NCBI RefSeq assembly: GCF_039522585.1
Contig: NZ_BAAADR010000002.1
DNA length: 64,000 bases
Direction: 5' to 3' (one strand)
DNA from: Bisbaumannia salifodinae
GTDB taxonomy: Bacteria > Pseudomonadota > Gammaproteobacteria > Pseudomonadales > Halomonadaceae
Part shown: piece by piece, positions 1-8,290 of the stretch
Numbering within the stretch: position 1 is the first letter of the stretch
Layout: every line of letters starts with the position of its first letter
The notes under the pieces: model-generated
What the model was told of the DNA's origin: nothing
The model's input: only the letters and a program-made list of their open reading frames with translations
Databases searched by the model: none
Program-made: the position numbers and the translations under genes

Positions 1-1
1 C

Positions 2-61
2 CGCGATAGCCAGGGACCCTTGATCGAGGCGCTCTTGTCACAGGATCATGGGGTCGAGTAG
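2..61 (+). CDS. gmk: Guanylate kinase, C-terminal end only (probable)
   Basis: An open frame enters from the left edge and stops with TAG at 59-61. Its last residues read SQGPLIEALLSQDHGVE, which resembles the variable helical C-terminus of guanylate kinases (an 'LIEALL'-type ending). The main support is position: gmk lies directly upstream of rpoZ and spoT in many gammaproteobacteria. Only about 19 codons are visible and no catalytic motif is included, so this is a context-based guess. Confidence 0.4.
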   Translation, partial: RDSQGPLIEALLSQDHGVE

Positions 62-125
62 ACTTTTTTGTCCCCCCGAATACACGCCGTGCACACGCCG
101 GCAGTGCAACATCAGGATACCGTTC

Positions 126-380
126 ATGGCGCGAGTTACCGTTGAAGATTGTCTGGATCACGTGGAAAACCGTTTCAAGCTGGTGATGATTTCCACCCAG
201 CGCGCCCGTCAGCTGGCCCGCGGCTCCCGTGATGCCCTGCTGCCCTGGGACAACGACAAGCCTACCGTGATGGCGCTGCGCGAGATTGCCGCCGGCAAGA
301 TCGACGACCAGGTGCTCAATGAGCCGGTGGAGGCTCCGGTACGGCCGCGGCCGGAGGCGGAAGCAGGCTTCGGCGAGTAA
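126..380 (+). CDS. rpoZ: RNA polymerase omega subunit
   Basis: The product is an 84-residue omega subunit, which helps assemble beta' into core RNA polymerase and, in E. coli, forms part of the first ppGpp site. It begins MARVTVEDCLDHVENRFKLV and carries the conserved ARQL-RG and 'KPTVMALREIA' segments typical of RpoZ. The frame is open upstream to position 48, but the ATG at 126 matches the family N-terminus and has an AGGA about ten bases upstream. The C-terminal tail is rich in proline, arginine and glutamate, which is variable in the family. It sits just before spoT, the usual pairing of a ppGpp target with a ppGpp enzyme. Confidence 0.95.
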   Translation: MARVTVEDCLDHVENRFKLVMISTQRARQLARGSRDALLPWDNDKPTVMALREIAAGKIDDQVLNEPVEAPVRPRPEAEAGFGE

Positions 381-430
381 CGGTCCCGCCGTCTCTCGCC
401 CCTTCCCCTTCGCAGCAATAAGGCGCGCCC

Positions 431-2569
431 ATGTTTACCATCGACGACCTGGCCGACCGCCTCGGCAGCTATCTGCCCGCCGAGGAGATCCAGCAGGTCA
501 AGCGCGCCTTCTATTACGCCGAGCAGGCCCATGACGGCCAGCGCCGCCGTTCCGGCGAACCCTATGTGACCCACCCCCTGGCCGTGGCCAATATCCTCGC
601 CAATATGCATATGGACCATCAGAGCCTGATGGCCGCCATGCTGCATGACGTCATCGAGGATACCGGCGTGCCCAAGGACGCCCTGGCCGCCCAGTTCGGC
701 GAGCCGGTGGCGGAACTCGTCGACGGCGTCTCCAAGCTGACCCAGATCGCCTTCGAGGACAAGGCGGTGGCCCAGGCGGAGAACTTCCAGAAGATGGTGC
801 TGGCGATGTCCCGGGATATCCGGGTGATCATCGTCAAGCTCGCCGACCGCCTGCACAACATGCGCACCCTGGGCGCCCTGCGCCCGGAGAAGAAGCGCCG
901 CATCGCCCGCGAGACCCTGGAGATCTACGCCCGCATCGCCAGCCGCCTGGGCATCAACACCATCCGCGTGGAGCTGGAGGACCTCTCCTTCCAGGCCATC
1001 TACCCGATGCGCGCCGAGCGCATCAAGCGGGCGGTGAGCAAGGCCCGGGGCCATCGCCGCTCGGCGATTCGCCAGCTGCAGACCAGCCTCCAGCAGTGCC
1101 TGGACGACGAGGGGCTGTCCGGCAACGTGGTGGGGCGCCAGAAGCACCTGCTCTCCATCTACCGCAAGATGCGCGATCAGCAGAAGTCCTTCGCCGAGAT
1201 CATGGACGTCTTCGGCTTCCGCATCATCACCGACAGCGTCGACAGCTGCTACCGCATCCTCGGCGTGGTGCACAACCTCTACAAGCCGGTACCGGGGCGC
1301 TTCAAGGACTATATCGCCATCCCCAAGGCCAACGGCTACCAGAGCCTGCATACCACCCTGTTCGGTGCCGGCGGCATGCCCATCGAGGTGCAGATCCGTA
1401 CCCGCGAGATGGAGGCCATGGCCAACAACGGCATCGCCGCCCACTGGCTCTACAAGGCCGGCCAGACCGACCATCCCATCGCCGAGGGCAGCCACGCCCG
1501 GGCCCGCCAGTGGGTCAAGGGGCTGCTGGAGATGCAGCGTCACGCCGGGGACTCGCTGGAATTCATCGAGCACGTCAAGAACGACCTCTTCCCCGACGAT
1601 ATCTACGTCTTCACCCCCAAGGGCGACATCATGGAACTGCCCCAGGGGGCCACGGTGATCGACTTCGCCTACAGCGTGCACACCGATATCGGCAACAGCT
1701 GCATCGCCTGTCGCATCGATCGCCACCTGGCGCCGCTCTCCACCCGGTTGGAGAGCGGCCAGACCCTGGAGATCATCACCGCCCCGGGGGCCAAGCCCAA
1801 TACCACCTGGCTCTCCTTCGTGATCACCGCCAAGGCGCGCTCGGCGATCCGCCATGCCCTCAAGTATCAGCAGCATACCGAGTCGGTCCAGCTGGGGCGG
1901 CGCCTGCTCAACAAGGCCCTGGCGGATTTCGAGACCAGCCTGGAAGAGCTGCCGGAGGGGCACCTGGCCGCCCAACTGGAGGCGCTGTCGGTCAACCACG
2001 AAGACGAGCTGCTGGAGTCCATCGGCCTCGGCACCCGCATGGCCTATGCGGTGGCCCGGCGCCTGGTGGAGGCGCTACCGGAGGGCCGGGAGGCGCCGCG
2101 CACCCCCAGCTCTTCGCAGGGCGACAGCCCGGTGGTGATCAGCGGCGCCGAGGGCATGGTGATCAAGTTCGCGCGCTGCTGTCACCCGCTGCCCGGCGAC
2201 CCGGTGCTGGGCCACCTCTCGGTGGGCAAGGGCATCGTGGTGCACCGCGCCGACTGCCGCAACCTGAATGACCTCAAGGGGGATCCGGAGAAGCTCTTCC
2301 CCCTGGAGTGGTCGGAGACCATCACCGAGGACTTCCCGGTGGCGCTGCGCATCGAGATGGAGACCCGTCGCGGCCTGGTGGCGGAGCTGGCCAGCCTGGT
2401 CACCGATGCCGATGCCAATATCGAGCGCATCGGCATCGAGGAGCGCGATGCCCGCCTGGCCATCGTCAACCTGACCCTGGCGGTGCACGACCGTATCCAC
2501 CTGGCGCGCATCATCAAGCGTATCCGCAACCTGCCCCAGGTGGGTCGCGTCGGCCGCGTCCGCAACTGA
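431..2569 (+). CDS. spoT: Bifunctional (p)ppGpp synthetase/hydrolase SpoT
   Basis: The 712-residue protein controls the stringent-response alarmone (p)ppGpp (E. coli SpoT is 702 residues). The N-terminal HD hydrolase domain shows the metal-binding 'LHDVIEDT' near residues 71-78, so hydrolysis should be intact. The synthetase domain follows (about 245-345, with 'RFKDYIAIPKANGYQSLHTT'), then a TGS domain near 395-455 ('DIYVFTPKGDIMELPQGATV'), a helical/zinc-finger-like region with 'ARCCHPLPGD', and a C-terminal ACT domain. Full-length HD and TGS-ACT architecture, and location after rpoZ, favour SpoT over RelA. The gene begins 50 bases after rpoZ and is followed by a strong terminator hairpin. 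Confidence 0.96.
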   Translation: MFTIDDLADRLGSYLPAEEIQQVKRAFYYAEQAHDGQRRRSGEPYVTHPLAVANILANMHMDHQSLMAAMLHDVIEDTGVPKDALAAQFGEPVAELVDGVSKLTQIAFEDKAVAQAENFQKMVLAMSRDIRVIIVKLADRLHNMRTLGALRPEKKRRIARETLEIYARIASRLGINTIRVELEDLSFQAIYPMRAERIKRAVSKARGHRRSAIRQLQTSLQQCLDDEGLSGNVVGRQKHLLSIYRKMRDQQKSFAEIMDVFGFRIITDSVDSCYRILGVVHNLYKPVPGRFKDYIAIPKANGYQSLHTTLFGAGGMPIEVQIRTREMEAMANNGIAAHWLYKAGQTDHPIAEGSHARARQWVKGLLEMQRHAGDSLEFIEHVKNDLFPDDIYVFTPKGDIMELPQGATVIDFAYSVHTDIGNSCIACRIDRHLAPLSTRLESGQTLEIITAPGAKPNTTWLSFVITAKARSAIRHALKYQQHTESVQLGRRLLNKALADFETSLEELPEGHLAAQLEALSVNHEDELLESIGLGTRMAYAVARRLVEALPEGREAPRTPSSSQGDSPVVISGAEGMVIKFARCCHPLPGDPVLGHLSVGKGIVVHRADCRNLNDLKGDPEKLFPLEWSETITEDFPVALRIEMETRRGLVAELASLVTDADANIERIGIEERDARLAIVNLTLAVHDRIHLARIIKRIRNLPQVGRVGRVRN

Positions 2570-2580
2570 GCCCCGAATCC

Positions 2581-2619
2581 GGCCCCGCCGCCTGCACCGG
2601 GCGGCGGGGCCCACTTTTT
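2581..2619 (+). terminator. Rho-independent terminator after spoT
   Basis: A perfect 12-bp stem (GGCCCCGCCGCC at 2581-2592 pairing with 2600-2611), a 7-base loop and a run of five T residues at 2615-2619 lie 12 bases after the spoT stop and upstream of ridA. Confidence 0.85.
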
Positions 2620-2647
2620 CCCACACAACCACAGCGAGGACACCCCC

Positions 2648-3037
2648 ATGAGCAACAAGGCCGTCATCAATACCGACAAGGCGCCCGCCGCTATCGGCCC
2701 CTACTCCCAGGCCATCAAGGCCGGCAACACCGTCTATATGTCCGGCCAGATCCCCCTGGACCCGGCCACCATGGAACTGGTCTCCGATGACTTCGAGGCC
2801 CAGGCTCGCCAGGTCTTCACCAACCTCAAGGCGGTCTGCGAGGAAGCCGCCGGCTCCCTGGGCGAGATCGTCAAGATCAACCTCTACCTGGTGGACCTGG
2901 ACAACTTCGCCATCGTCAACAAGGTGATGGAGGAGTTCTTCGGCGCCCCCTTCCCGGCCCGCGCCGCGGTCGGCGTCAAGGCCCTGCCCAAGGGCAGCCA
3001 GGTGGAGGCCGAGGCGGTGATGGTGATCGGCGACTGA
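2648..3037 (+). CDS. ridA: RidA family reactive enamine/imine deaminase
   Basis: The 129-residue protein belongs to the RidA (YjgF/YER057c/UK114) family, which hydrolyses reactive 2-aminoacrylate formed by PLP enzymes. The family markers 'APAAIGPYSQAIKAG', 'MSGQIPLDPAT' and the C-terminal region 'PARAAVGVKALPKGSQVEAEA' are all present, including the conserved arginine of the PARAAV segment that holds the substrate carboxylate. A clear AGGA precedes the ATG. It lies behind the spoT terminator, so it probably has its own promoter, and the next gene, thpR, starts only 21 bases after its stop. Neighbourhood with spoT is conserved in Pseudomonas. Confidence 0.93.
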   Translation: MSNKAVINTDKAPAAIGPYSQAIKAGNTVYMSGQIPLDPATMELVSDDFEAQARQVFTNLKAVCEEAAGSLGEIVKINLYLVDLDNFAIVNKVMEEFFGAPFPARAAVGVKALPKGSQVEAEAVMVIGD

Positions 3038-3058
3038 GCCGACCCGAGGCGTCCCGGC

Positions 3059-3589
3059 GTGCGGCTCTTCTTCGCCCTGCGCCCCGACCCGGCCCTGGGC
3101 GAACGACTCGTCGCCCTGGCCGAGCAGGCCCGCCGCCGCTGCGGCGGGCGTGCCACCCCTCGGGCATCGCTGCACCTGACCCTGGCCTTCCTCGGCGAGG
3201 TGCCCGAGTCCCGCCGCGATGCCCTGATTCGACTCACCGAAGCGTTTTCCTGCCCACCGGACACCTGGTCTGCGGATCGCTACGGCCAGTTTCGCCGCGG
3301 CGGCATCCTCTGGCTCGGCTCGAGCCGCCCCTCACCGGCCCTGGAGGCGCTCCACCGCGACCTCTGGCAGGCTCTGACCGAGCTGGGTTTCTCGCCACCC
3401 CGGCGCCCCTTCCTGCCCCATATCACCCTGCTGCGTCACGCACCCCCGGGGAAACGTGATTCCTGCGTCCTGTCGACGCTGCCCCGTCCGCGCCTCGACT
3501 GGCACTACACTGGAATCGAGCTGGTTCAATCGGTTGCCGAAGGAGGACGCCACCGATACCACTACCTGGCTAGCAGTCGCCGCCGCTAA
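3059..3589 (+). CDS. thpR: RNA 2',3'-cyclic phosphodiesterase (2H family)
   Basis: The 176-residue protein is a ThpR/LigT-like 2H phosphoesterase that opens 2',3'-cyclic phosphates at RNA ends. Both signature H-x-T motifs are visible: HLTLAFLGEV near residue 40 and HITLLRHA near residue 121. The start is a GTG at 3059, giving the family N-terminus MRLFFALRPD. It follows ridA closely and may be co-transcribed with it. The DNA around the second half has normal GC for the window and no disruption. The physiological role of this family is uncertain, although the in vitro ligase/cyclic phosphodiesterase activity is well described. Confidence 0.9.
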   Translation: MRLFFALRPDPALGERLVALAEQARRRCGGRATPRASLHLTLAFLGEVPESRRDALIRLTEAFSCPPDTWSADRYGQFRRGGILWLGSSRPSPALEALHRDLWQALTELGFSPPRRPFLPHITLLRHAPPGKRDSCVLSTLPRPRLDWHYTGIELVQSVAEGGRHRYHYLASSRRR

Positions 3590-3613
3590 TTATCGCCACT
3601 AGGGAGAGGGAGC

Positions 3614-4120
3614 ATGTCGAGACATCATGCACTAGGAACCGGAATCGCCGCGGCCCTGTTGGCACTGAGCGCGCCGGCCCAGGCCGATCTGAATATCGGC
3701 CTCGGCTATACCAGCGAGAGCACGCCGGCGCTGCGCCTGACCCTGGATCGCGAGTTCGATCTGAGCCACTGGCACCCGCGCCTCGACCTGCGCCTGGCCA
3801 GCGGGGTGCTGCTGCTGCCCGGCGATGATGAGGACGATAACGCCGCCTGGGTGGTGACGCCCGCCTTCCGCTACGATCTTGGCGCGGCCGGCGGGGCCTA
3901 TCTGGAGGCGGGATTCGGTGCCGGCCTGTTCCTCGAGACCCGCCTGGAGTCCCGGGAGCTCTCCACCGCCTTCCAGTTCGAGAACCGGCTGGCGGCGGGG
4001 TGGCGGCTGGCTCAGGGCGGCGAGTTGGGCCTCAGCGCCATCCACTATTCCAATGGGCGGATAAAGCGGCCCAATGACGGTTTCGAGGTCTACTCCCTGA
4101 ACTACCGGCTGGCGTTCTGA
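3614..4120 (+). CDS. pagL: Lipid A 3-O-deacylase, PagL family
   Basis: The 168-residue protein looks like the outer-membrane acyloxyacyl hydrolase PagL, which removes the 3-O-linked acyl chain of lipid A. It has a signal peptide (about 24 residues ending APAQA), alternating beta-barrel-type segments, a C-terminal phenylalanine typical of outer-membrane barrels, and near the end 'IHYSNGRIKRPNDG', which matches the PagL active-site pattern His-x-Ser with conserved Asn/Lys/Asn. The family is usually 150-180 residues. An AGGGAG lies just before the ATG. It is convergent with the epimerase gene. In other bacteria PagL is controlled by two-component systems or latency, and no regulatory site is evident here. 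Confidence 0.82.
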   Translation: MSRHHALGTGIAAALLALSAPAQADLNIGLGYTSESTPALRLTLDREFDLSHWHPRLDLRLASGVLLLPGDDEDDNAAWVVTPAFRYDLGAAGGAYLEAGFGAGLFLETRLESRELSTAFQFENRLAAGWRLAQGGELGLSAIHYSNGRIKRPNDGFEVYSLNYRLAF

Positions 4121-4207
4121 GTCTTGTCAGGCCAGATGGCGCAAGAAGACCGCGCTCCCGTCGCTGGCGTCGTGGCCTATGGCCTCAACACCCCACTGGC
4201 CAGGGCA

Positions 4208-5083
4208 TCACTTCTTGGCGGGCAGAAAGCCGCCCGCCTCCAGCACCTGGGCATAGCCTTCCCGGAAGCTGGGGTAGCGGAAGCGGTAACCGCTCTCGAG
4301 CAGCAGGGCATTGTCGCAGCGCTTGCTGGCCCGACGCCGCAGCGGCGACTGGATCACCTGGCTGGGCTCCACCCGCAGCTTGTCGGCCAGCCATTGCATC
4401 ACCTCGTGGAGCGGCGCCGGCTCGCAATCGGAGGCCAGGTAGAGGGGTTCCAGCGGCTTGTCGGCCAGGGCCAGGTCGATCAGGTGGGCCAGCACCCCGG
4501 CACAGTCGTCGCGATGGATGCGATTGGAGTACATGGTCGGTGTCGCCGGGGCGATGCGCCCCTCGCGAACCTGGCGGATCAGGCGATCGCGGCCCGGCCC
4601 ATAGATGCCGGAGAAGCGCACCACGGTGCCCGGCAGCGCATGGGCCAGCAGCGCCTGCTCCGCCTCCAGCATCAACTGTCCCGAGAAGCCATGAGGCACG
4701 GCCTCGCTGGCCTCATCCACGCTTTCGCCCTCCTGCTGGGCATAGACGCTGGTGGAAGAGACGAAGAAGACCCGCTTGGGCGGCCGCTTGCGGCCGGCAT
4801 ACTCGGCCAGCACCGCCTTGAGCCCGTCCGGATAGGCGGCCCGGTAGGCCTCCTCCTCGAAACGGTCGGCGCTGATCACATAGATCACCACCTCGGCATT
4901 CGGCAGGGACGCCAGGCTCTCGGCGTCCTGGACGTCCGCGGCCACCGCCGCGATACCCGTCTCGGCCAGGGCCTCCGGGCGACGCCGCACGCCGGTGACA
5001 CTCTGCCCTTGCGCCTTGAGTTGCCGTGCCAGGGTGATGCCGATATCGCCGCAGCCGATGATCAATGTCGTTGTTTTCTTCAC
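4208..5083 (-). CDS. NAD(P)-dependent epimerase/dehydratase-like protein (YeeZ type)
   Basis: This is a short-chain dehydrogenase/reductase with an N-terminal Rossmann motif 'LIIGCGDIGITLA' (GxGxxG). It resembles the YeeZ-like group of NAD-dependent epimerase/dehydratases. Further markers are 'RVFFVSSTSVY' (strand and Tyr around the active site) and 'RFSGIYGPGRDRL'. The frame extends to an ATG at 5125, but a GTG at 5083 starts the protein directly before the Rossmann strand (VKKTTTLIIG), has an AAGGGG about eight bases upstream and leaves room for a divergent promoter with oxyR, so I prefer it. The substrate is unknown. The 291-residue length is normal for the group. Confidence 0.75.
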   Translation of the reverse strand: MKKTTTLIIGCGDIGITLARQLKAQGQSVTGVRRRPEALAETGIAAVAADVQDAESLASLPNAEVVIYVISADRFEEEAYRAAYPDGLKAVLAEYAGRKRPPKRVFFVSSTSVYAQQEGESVDEASEAVPHGFSGQLMLEAEQALLAHALPGTVVRFSGIYGPGRDRLIRQVREGRIAPATPTMYSNRIHRDDCAGVLAHLIDLALADKPLEPLYLASDCEPAPLHEVMQWLADKLRVEPSQVIQSPLRRRASKRCDNALLLESGYRFRYPSFREGYAQVLEAGGFLPAKK

Positions 5084-5161
5084 CTTTCCCTTGCCCCTTG
5101 ATAAAAAGTCCCTATCGGATAACACATTACTGCCCCGAGAGGATGCCGCCGAGGCACCACC

Positions 5162-6076
5162 ATGACTCTAACAGAACTCCGCTACATCGTAACCTTGGCC
5201 CAGGAGCGCCACTTCGGGCGCGCCGCCGAGCGCTGCCACGTCTCCCAGCCGACCCTGTCGGTGGCGGTGAAGAAGCTCGAGGAGGAGCTGGGCGTGCCCC
5301 TCTTCGAGCGCTCCAAGTCCACGGTCCAGGTCACCCCCCTGGGGGAACGCATCGTCGAGCAGGCTCAGCGGGTGCTGGAGCAGAGCAGCGTGATCAGGGA
5401 ACTGGCCAATGCCGGCAAGGACCAGTTGGCCAGCCCGCTGCGCATCGGCGCCATCTACACCATCGGTCCCTACCTGTTTCCCGACCTGATCCCCGAGCTG
5501 GCCCGCAGCGCGCCGCAGATGTCGCTCTATATCGAGGAGGGCTTCACCGCCACCCTGCGTCGCAAGCTGCGCAGCGGCGAGCTGGACGCCATCATCATCT
5601 CGCTGCCCTTCACCGAGACCGACGTGCTGACCAAGCCCCTCTACGACGAGGCCTTCGAGGTGCTGATGCCGGCGAGCCACCCCTGGACCGAGAAGGCCAG
5701 CATCGACAAGGAGGAACTGCTCGGCGAGCGCCTGTTGCTGCTCGGCGAGGGGCACTGCTTCCGCGACCAGATCCTCGAGGCCTGCCCGGCGATCAGCGCC
5801 AAGCTCAATAGCCCCAGCAACACCCTCACCGCCGAGGGCGGCTCCCTGGAGACCATCCGCTATATGGTCGCCTCGCGGCTGGGGGTCACGGTACTGCCCC
5901 ACTCCGCCATCGGCACCGGCCGCTATGAGCAAGGGGTGGTGGAGAGTCGCCCCTTCAGCGATCCGGCACCGTCACGCACCGTGGCCATCGCCTGGCGGGC
6001 CAGCTTCCCGCGGCCCAAGGCCATCGACACCCTCACCGAGGCGATCGCCAAGTGCCGCCAGCGTCGGGCAGCATGA
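5162..6076 (+). CDS. oxyR: Hydrogen peroxide-sensing LysR-type regulator OxyR
   Basis: The 304-residue LysR-family activator has an N-terminal winged helix (MTLTELRYIVTLAQERHFG onwards) and a C-terminal sensor domain. The redox pair is visible in 'LLLGEGHCFRDQILEAC': two cysteines nine residues apart, near positions 200 and 209, as in E. coli OxyR (C199/C208). It would activate peroxide-defence genes when these form a disulfide. Its stop overlaps the recG start (ATGA), a link also seen in Pseudomonas. The upstream gap (5084-5161) holds an imperfect ATAG(N7)TTAT element on the minus strand that could be an autoregulatory half-site, but it is too weak to call. Confidence 0.95.
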   Translation: MTLTELRYIVTLAQERHFGRAAERCHVSQPTLSVAVKKLEEELGVPLFERSKSTVQVTPLGERIVEQAQRVLEQSSVIRELANAGKDQLASPLRIGAIYTIGPYLFPDLIPELARSAPQMSLYIEEGFTATLRRKLRSGELDAIIISLPFTETDVLTKPLYDEAFEVLMPASHPWTEKASIDKEELLGERLLLLGEGHCFRDQILEACPAISAKLNSPSNTLTAEGGSLETIRYMVASRLGVTVLPHSAIGTGRYEQGVVESRPFSDPAPSRTVAIAWRASFPRPKAIDTLTEAIAKCRQRRAA

Positions 6077-8154
6077 ACCGGCTCCAGCAGCCGGTCACCG
6101 AGCTCAAGGGGGTCGGCGAGGCGCTGGCCGCCAAGCTGGCCCGGCTGCGTATCGGTACCCTGGCGGACCTGCTCTTCCACCTGCCGCTGCGCTATCAGGA
6201 TCGCACCCGCATCACCCCCATGGGCACCCTCAAGGCGGGCCAGGAAGCGGTGATCGAGGGCGAGGTGGCCGCCGCCAGCGTGGTCCAGGGCCGGCGCCGC
6301 AGCCTGCTGGTGCGGCTCAAGGATGGCTCCGGGATCCTCAGCCTGCGCTTCTTCCACTTCTCGCCGGCCCAGCAGCAGCAGTTTCGCCCCGGGGTGACCC
6401 TGCGCGCCTTCGGCGAGGCCCGGGCCGGGGCCACCGGCCTGGAGATCTACCACCCGGAGTATCGCCTGCTGGCCAGCGGCGAGGCCCCGGTGGAGGAGCA
6501 CCTGACCCCCATCTACCCGACCACCGAGGGGCTCAACCAGGCGCGCCTGCGGGCGCTGATCGGCCAGGCCCTGGCGCTGCTGGACCGCCACCCCGACGAC
6601 CTGCGCGACTGGATTCCCGAGGCCCTGCGCGAACGCTTCGGCCTGCCGGAACTGCGCCACTGCCTGCATGCCCTGCATGAGCCGCCCCCGGAGGCCGACC
6701 TGGAGAGCCTGGCCGCGGGCCAGCACCCGGCCATCCGCCGCCTGGCCCTGGAGGAGCTACTGGCCCACCAGCTCAGCCTGCGCCAGGTGCGCCTGCGCAT
6801 CCAGGCCGATGGGGCCCCCGAGCTGCCCTCCGGCCGCGGCCTGCAGGCGCGCTTCGTCGCCCAGTTGCCCTTCAGCCTGACCGGCGCCCAGCGCCGGGTG
6901 CTGGACGAGATCGCCGCCGACCTGCAGCGGCCGCTGCCCATGCTGCGCCTGGTGCAGGGCGACGTGGGCTCCGGCAAGACGGTGGTGGCGGCGCTGGCGG
7001 CGCTCTCCGCCATCGCCGGGGGCTGCCAGGCGGCGGTGATGGCACCCACCGAGATCCTCGCCGAGCAGCACTTTCGCACCTTCCGCGCCTGGTTCGAGCC
7101 GCTGGGCATCGAGGTGGCCTGGCTGGCCGGCAAGCTCAAGGGCAAGGCGCGCCTGGACACCAAGGCGGCGCTACTCGACGGCCGCGCCCAGGTGGTGGTG
7201 GGCACCCATGCGCTCTTCCAGGATGACGTCCATTTCCAGCGCCTGGGGCTGGCGATCATCGACGAACAGCACCGCTTCGGGGTTCACCAGCGCCTGGCCC
7301 TGCGCGAGAAGGGCGAGGCCGCCGGCCTCACCCCCCACCAGCTGGTGATGACCGCCACGCCGATCCCCCGCACCCTGGCGATGAGCACCTATGCGGACCT
7401 GGACCTGTCGGTGATCGACGAGCTGCCCCCGGGGCGCACCCCGGTACAGACGGTGGCGGTGCCCGACGAGCGCCGCCCCGAGGTGGTGGCGCGCATCCGC
7501 CACGCCTGCGCCGAGGGGCGCCAGGCCTACTGGGTCTGTACCCTGATCGAGGAGTCCGAGGCACTCCAGTGCCAGGCCGCCGAGGCGACCCGGGACGAGC
7601 TCACCGAGGCCCTCCCGGAGCTTTCCATCGGCCTGGTCCACGGGCGCATGAAGGCGACGGAGAAGGCCGAGGTGATGGCGGCCTTCAAGGCCGGCGAGCT
7701 GGATCTGCTGGTGGCCACCACGGTGATCGAGGTGGGGGTGGACGTGCCCAATGCCAGCCTGATGATCATCGAGAACCCGGAACGCCTGGGGCTCTCCCAG
7801 TTGCACCAGCTGCGTGGCCGGGTGGGACGCGGCGCCACCGAGAGCTTCTGCGTGTTGCTCTACCATCCGCCGCTGTCGGCCCACTCCCGGGAGCGCCTGG
7901 CGGTGATGCGCGAGACTACCGACGGCTTCCGGATCGCCGAGAAGGACCTGGAGCTGCGCGGCCCCGGCGAGGTGCTGGGCACCCGCCAGACCGGCCTGGC
8001 ACAGATGAAGATCGCCGACCTGGAGCGGGACCGCGACCTGCTGGATAGCGTCACCGAACTCGCCAAGGCCCTGCTGGCCCAGGCCCCGGAGGCCAGCGGC
8101 CCACTGATTCAGCGCTGGCTGGGGGATGAAGCCGGGCGCTATGGGCAGGTATAG
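6073..8154 (+). CDS. recG: ATP-dependent DNA helicase RecG
   Basis: The 693-residue superfamily 2 helicase remodels stalled replication forks and branched DNA. It shows the N-terminal wedge/OB region ('GVGEALAAKLARL', 'HLPLRYQDRTRI'), Walker A 'GDVGSGKT', the DEQH box 'IIDEQHRFGVHQR', motif III 'MTATPIPRTLA', and 'QLRGRVGRG' in motif VI. The start at 6073 overlaps the oxyR stop by four bases (ATGA), so translation is probably coupled. The family length is about 690. The gene ends immediately before a heptamer tandem repeat. Confidence 0.96.
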   Translation: MNRLQQPVTELKGVGEALAAKLARLRIGTLADLLFHLPLRYQDRTRITPMGTLKAGQEAVIEGEVAAASVVQGRRRSLLVRLKDGSGILSLRFFHFSPAQQQQFRPGVTLRAFGEARAGATGLEIYHPEYRLLASGEAPVEEHLTPIYPTTEGLNQARLRALIGQALALLDRHPDDLRDWIPEALRERFGLPELRHCLHALHEPPPEADLESLAAGQHPAIRRLALEELLAHQLSLRQVRLRIQADGAPELPSGRGLQARFVAQLPFSLTGAQRRVLDEIAADLQRPLPMLRLVQGDVGSGKTVVAALAALSAIAGGCQAAVMAPTEILAEQHFRTFRAWFEPLGIEVAWLAGKLKGKARLDTKAALLDGRAQVVVGTHALFQDDVHFQRLGLAIIDEQHRFGVHQRLALREKGEAAGLTPHQLVMTATPIPRTLAMSTYADLDLSVIDELPPGRTPVQTVAVPDERRPEVVARIRHACAEGRQAYWVCTLIEESEALQCQAAEATRDELTEALPELSIGLVHGRMKATEKAEVMAAFKAGELDLLVATTVIEVGVDVPNASLMIIENPERLGLSQLHQLRGRVGRGATESFCVLLYHPPLSAHSRERLAVMRETTDGFRIAEKDLELRGPGEVLGTRQTGLAQMKIADLERDRDLLDSVTELAKALLAQAPEASGPLIQRWLGDEAGRYGQV

Positions 8155-8158
8155 CACC

Positions 8159-8220
8159 AAGGAGCAAGGAGCAAGGAGCAAGGAGCAAGGAGCAAGGAGC
8201 AAGGAGCAAGGAGCAAGGCA
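8159..8220 (+). repeat. Heptanucleotide tandem repeat (AAGGAGC), eight units
   Basis: Eight perfect copies of AAGGAGC run from 8159 to 8214 and are followed by a degenerate AAGGCA. The array begins five bases after the recG stop. It lies between convergent genes, so it cannot phase-vary a reading frame directly, but each unit contains an AGGAG-like sequence on the plus strand. It is a simple-sequence repeat likely to vary in copy number between strains. Confidence 0.95.
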
Positions 8221-8238
8221 GTGTCGGCCACCGAGGCC

Positions 8239-8263
8239 AGCTACAAGCGGAGTCCTTGTAGCT
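8239..8263. repeat. Inverted repeat between recG and the downstream convergent gene
   Basis: Nine-base arms AGCTACAAG (8239-8247) and CTTGTAGCT (8255-8263) form a perfect stem with a 7-base loop. A related partial sequence (TATAGCTCGGCGCTTACAG) follows to 8293. There is no T-run, so a terminator role for the convergent pair is possible but not proven. Confidence 0.6.
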
Positions 8264-8290
8264 CGACGCTCGAAGCTTATAGCTCGGCGC

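Noticed and set aside
158..176. parS-like CACGTGGAA inside rpoZ
   Set aside because: Only nine of sixteen bases match and it lies far from parAB and inside a gene. No full parS consensus was seen in the window.
209..1999. 596-codon open frame opposite spoT, and similar long antisense frames opposite atpA, atpD, uvrD, mnmG and glmS
   Set aside because: They lie opposite confident genes, have low-complexity Gly/His/Leu/Gln-rich composition typical of antisense high-GC coding DNA, and lack family motifs.
4124..5101. 325-codon plus-strand frame over the epimerase gene
   Set aside because: The minus-strand frame has a clear Rossmann motif; the plus-strand product shows no domain.
5084..5161. OxyR-type site (ATAG-N7-TTAT) in the oxyR upstream gap
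   Set aside because: Only one imperfect half-site; a full four-box OxyR element is missing.
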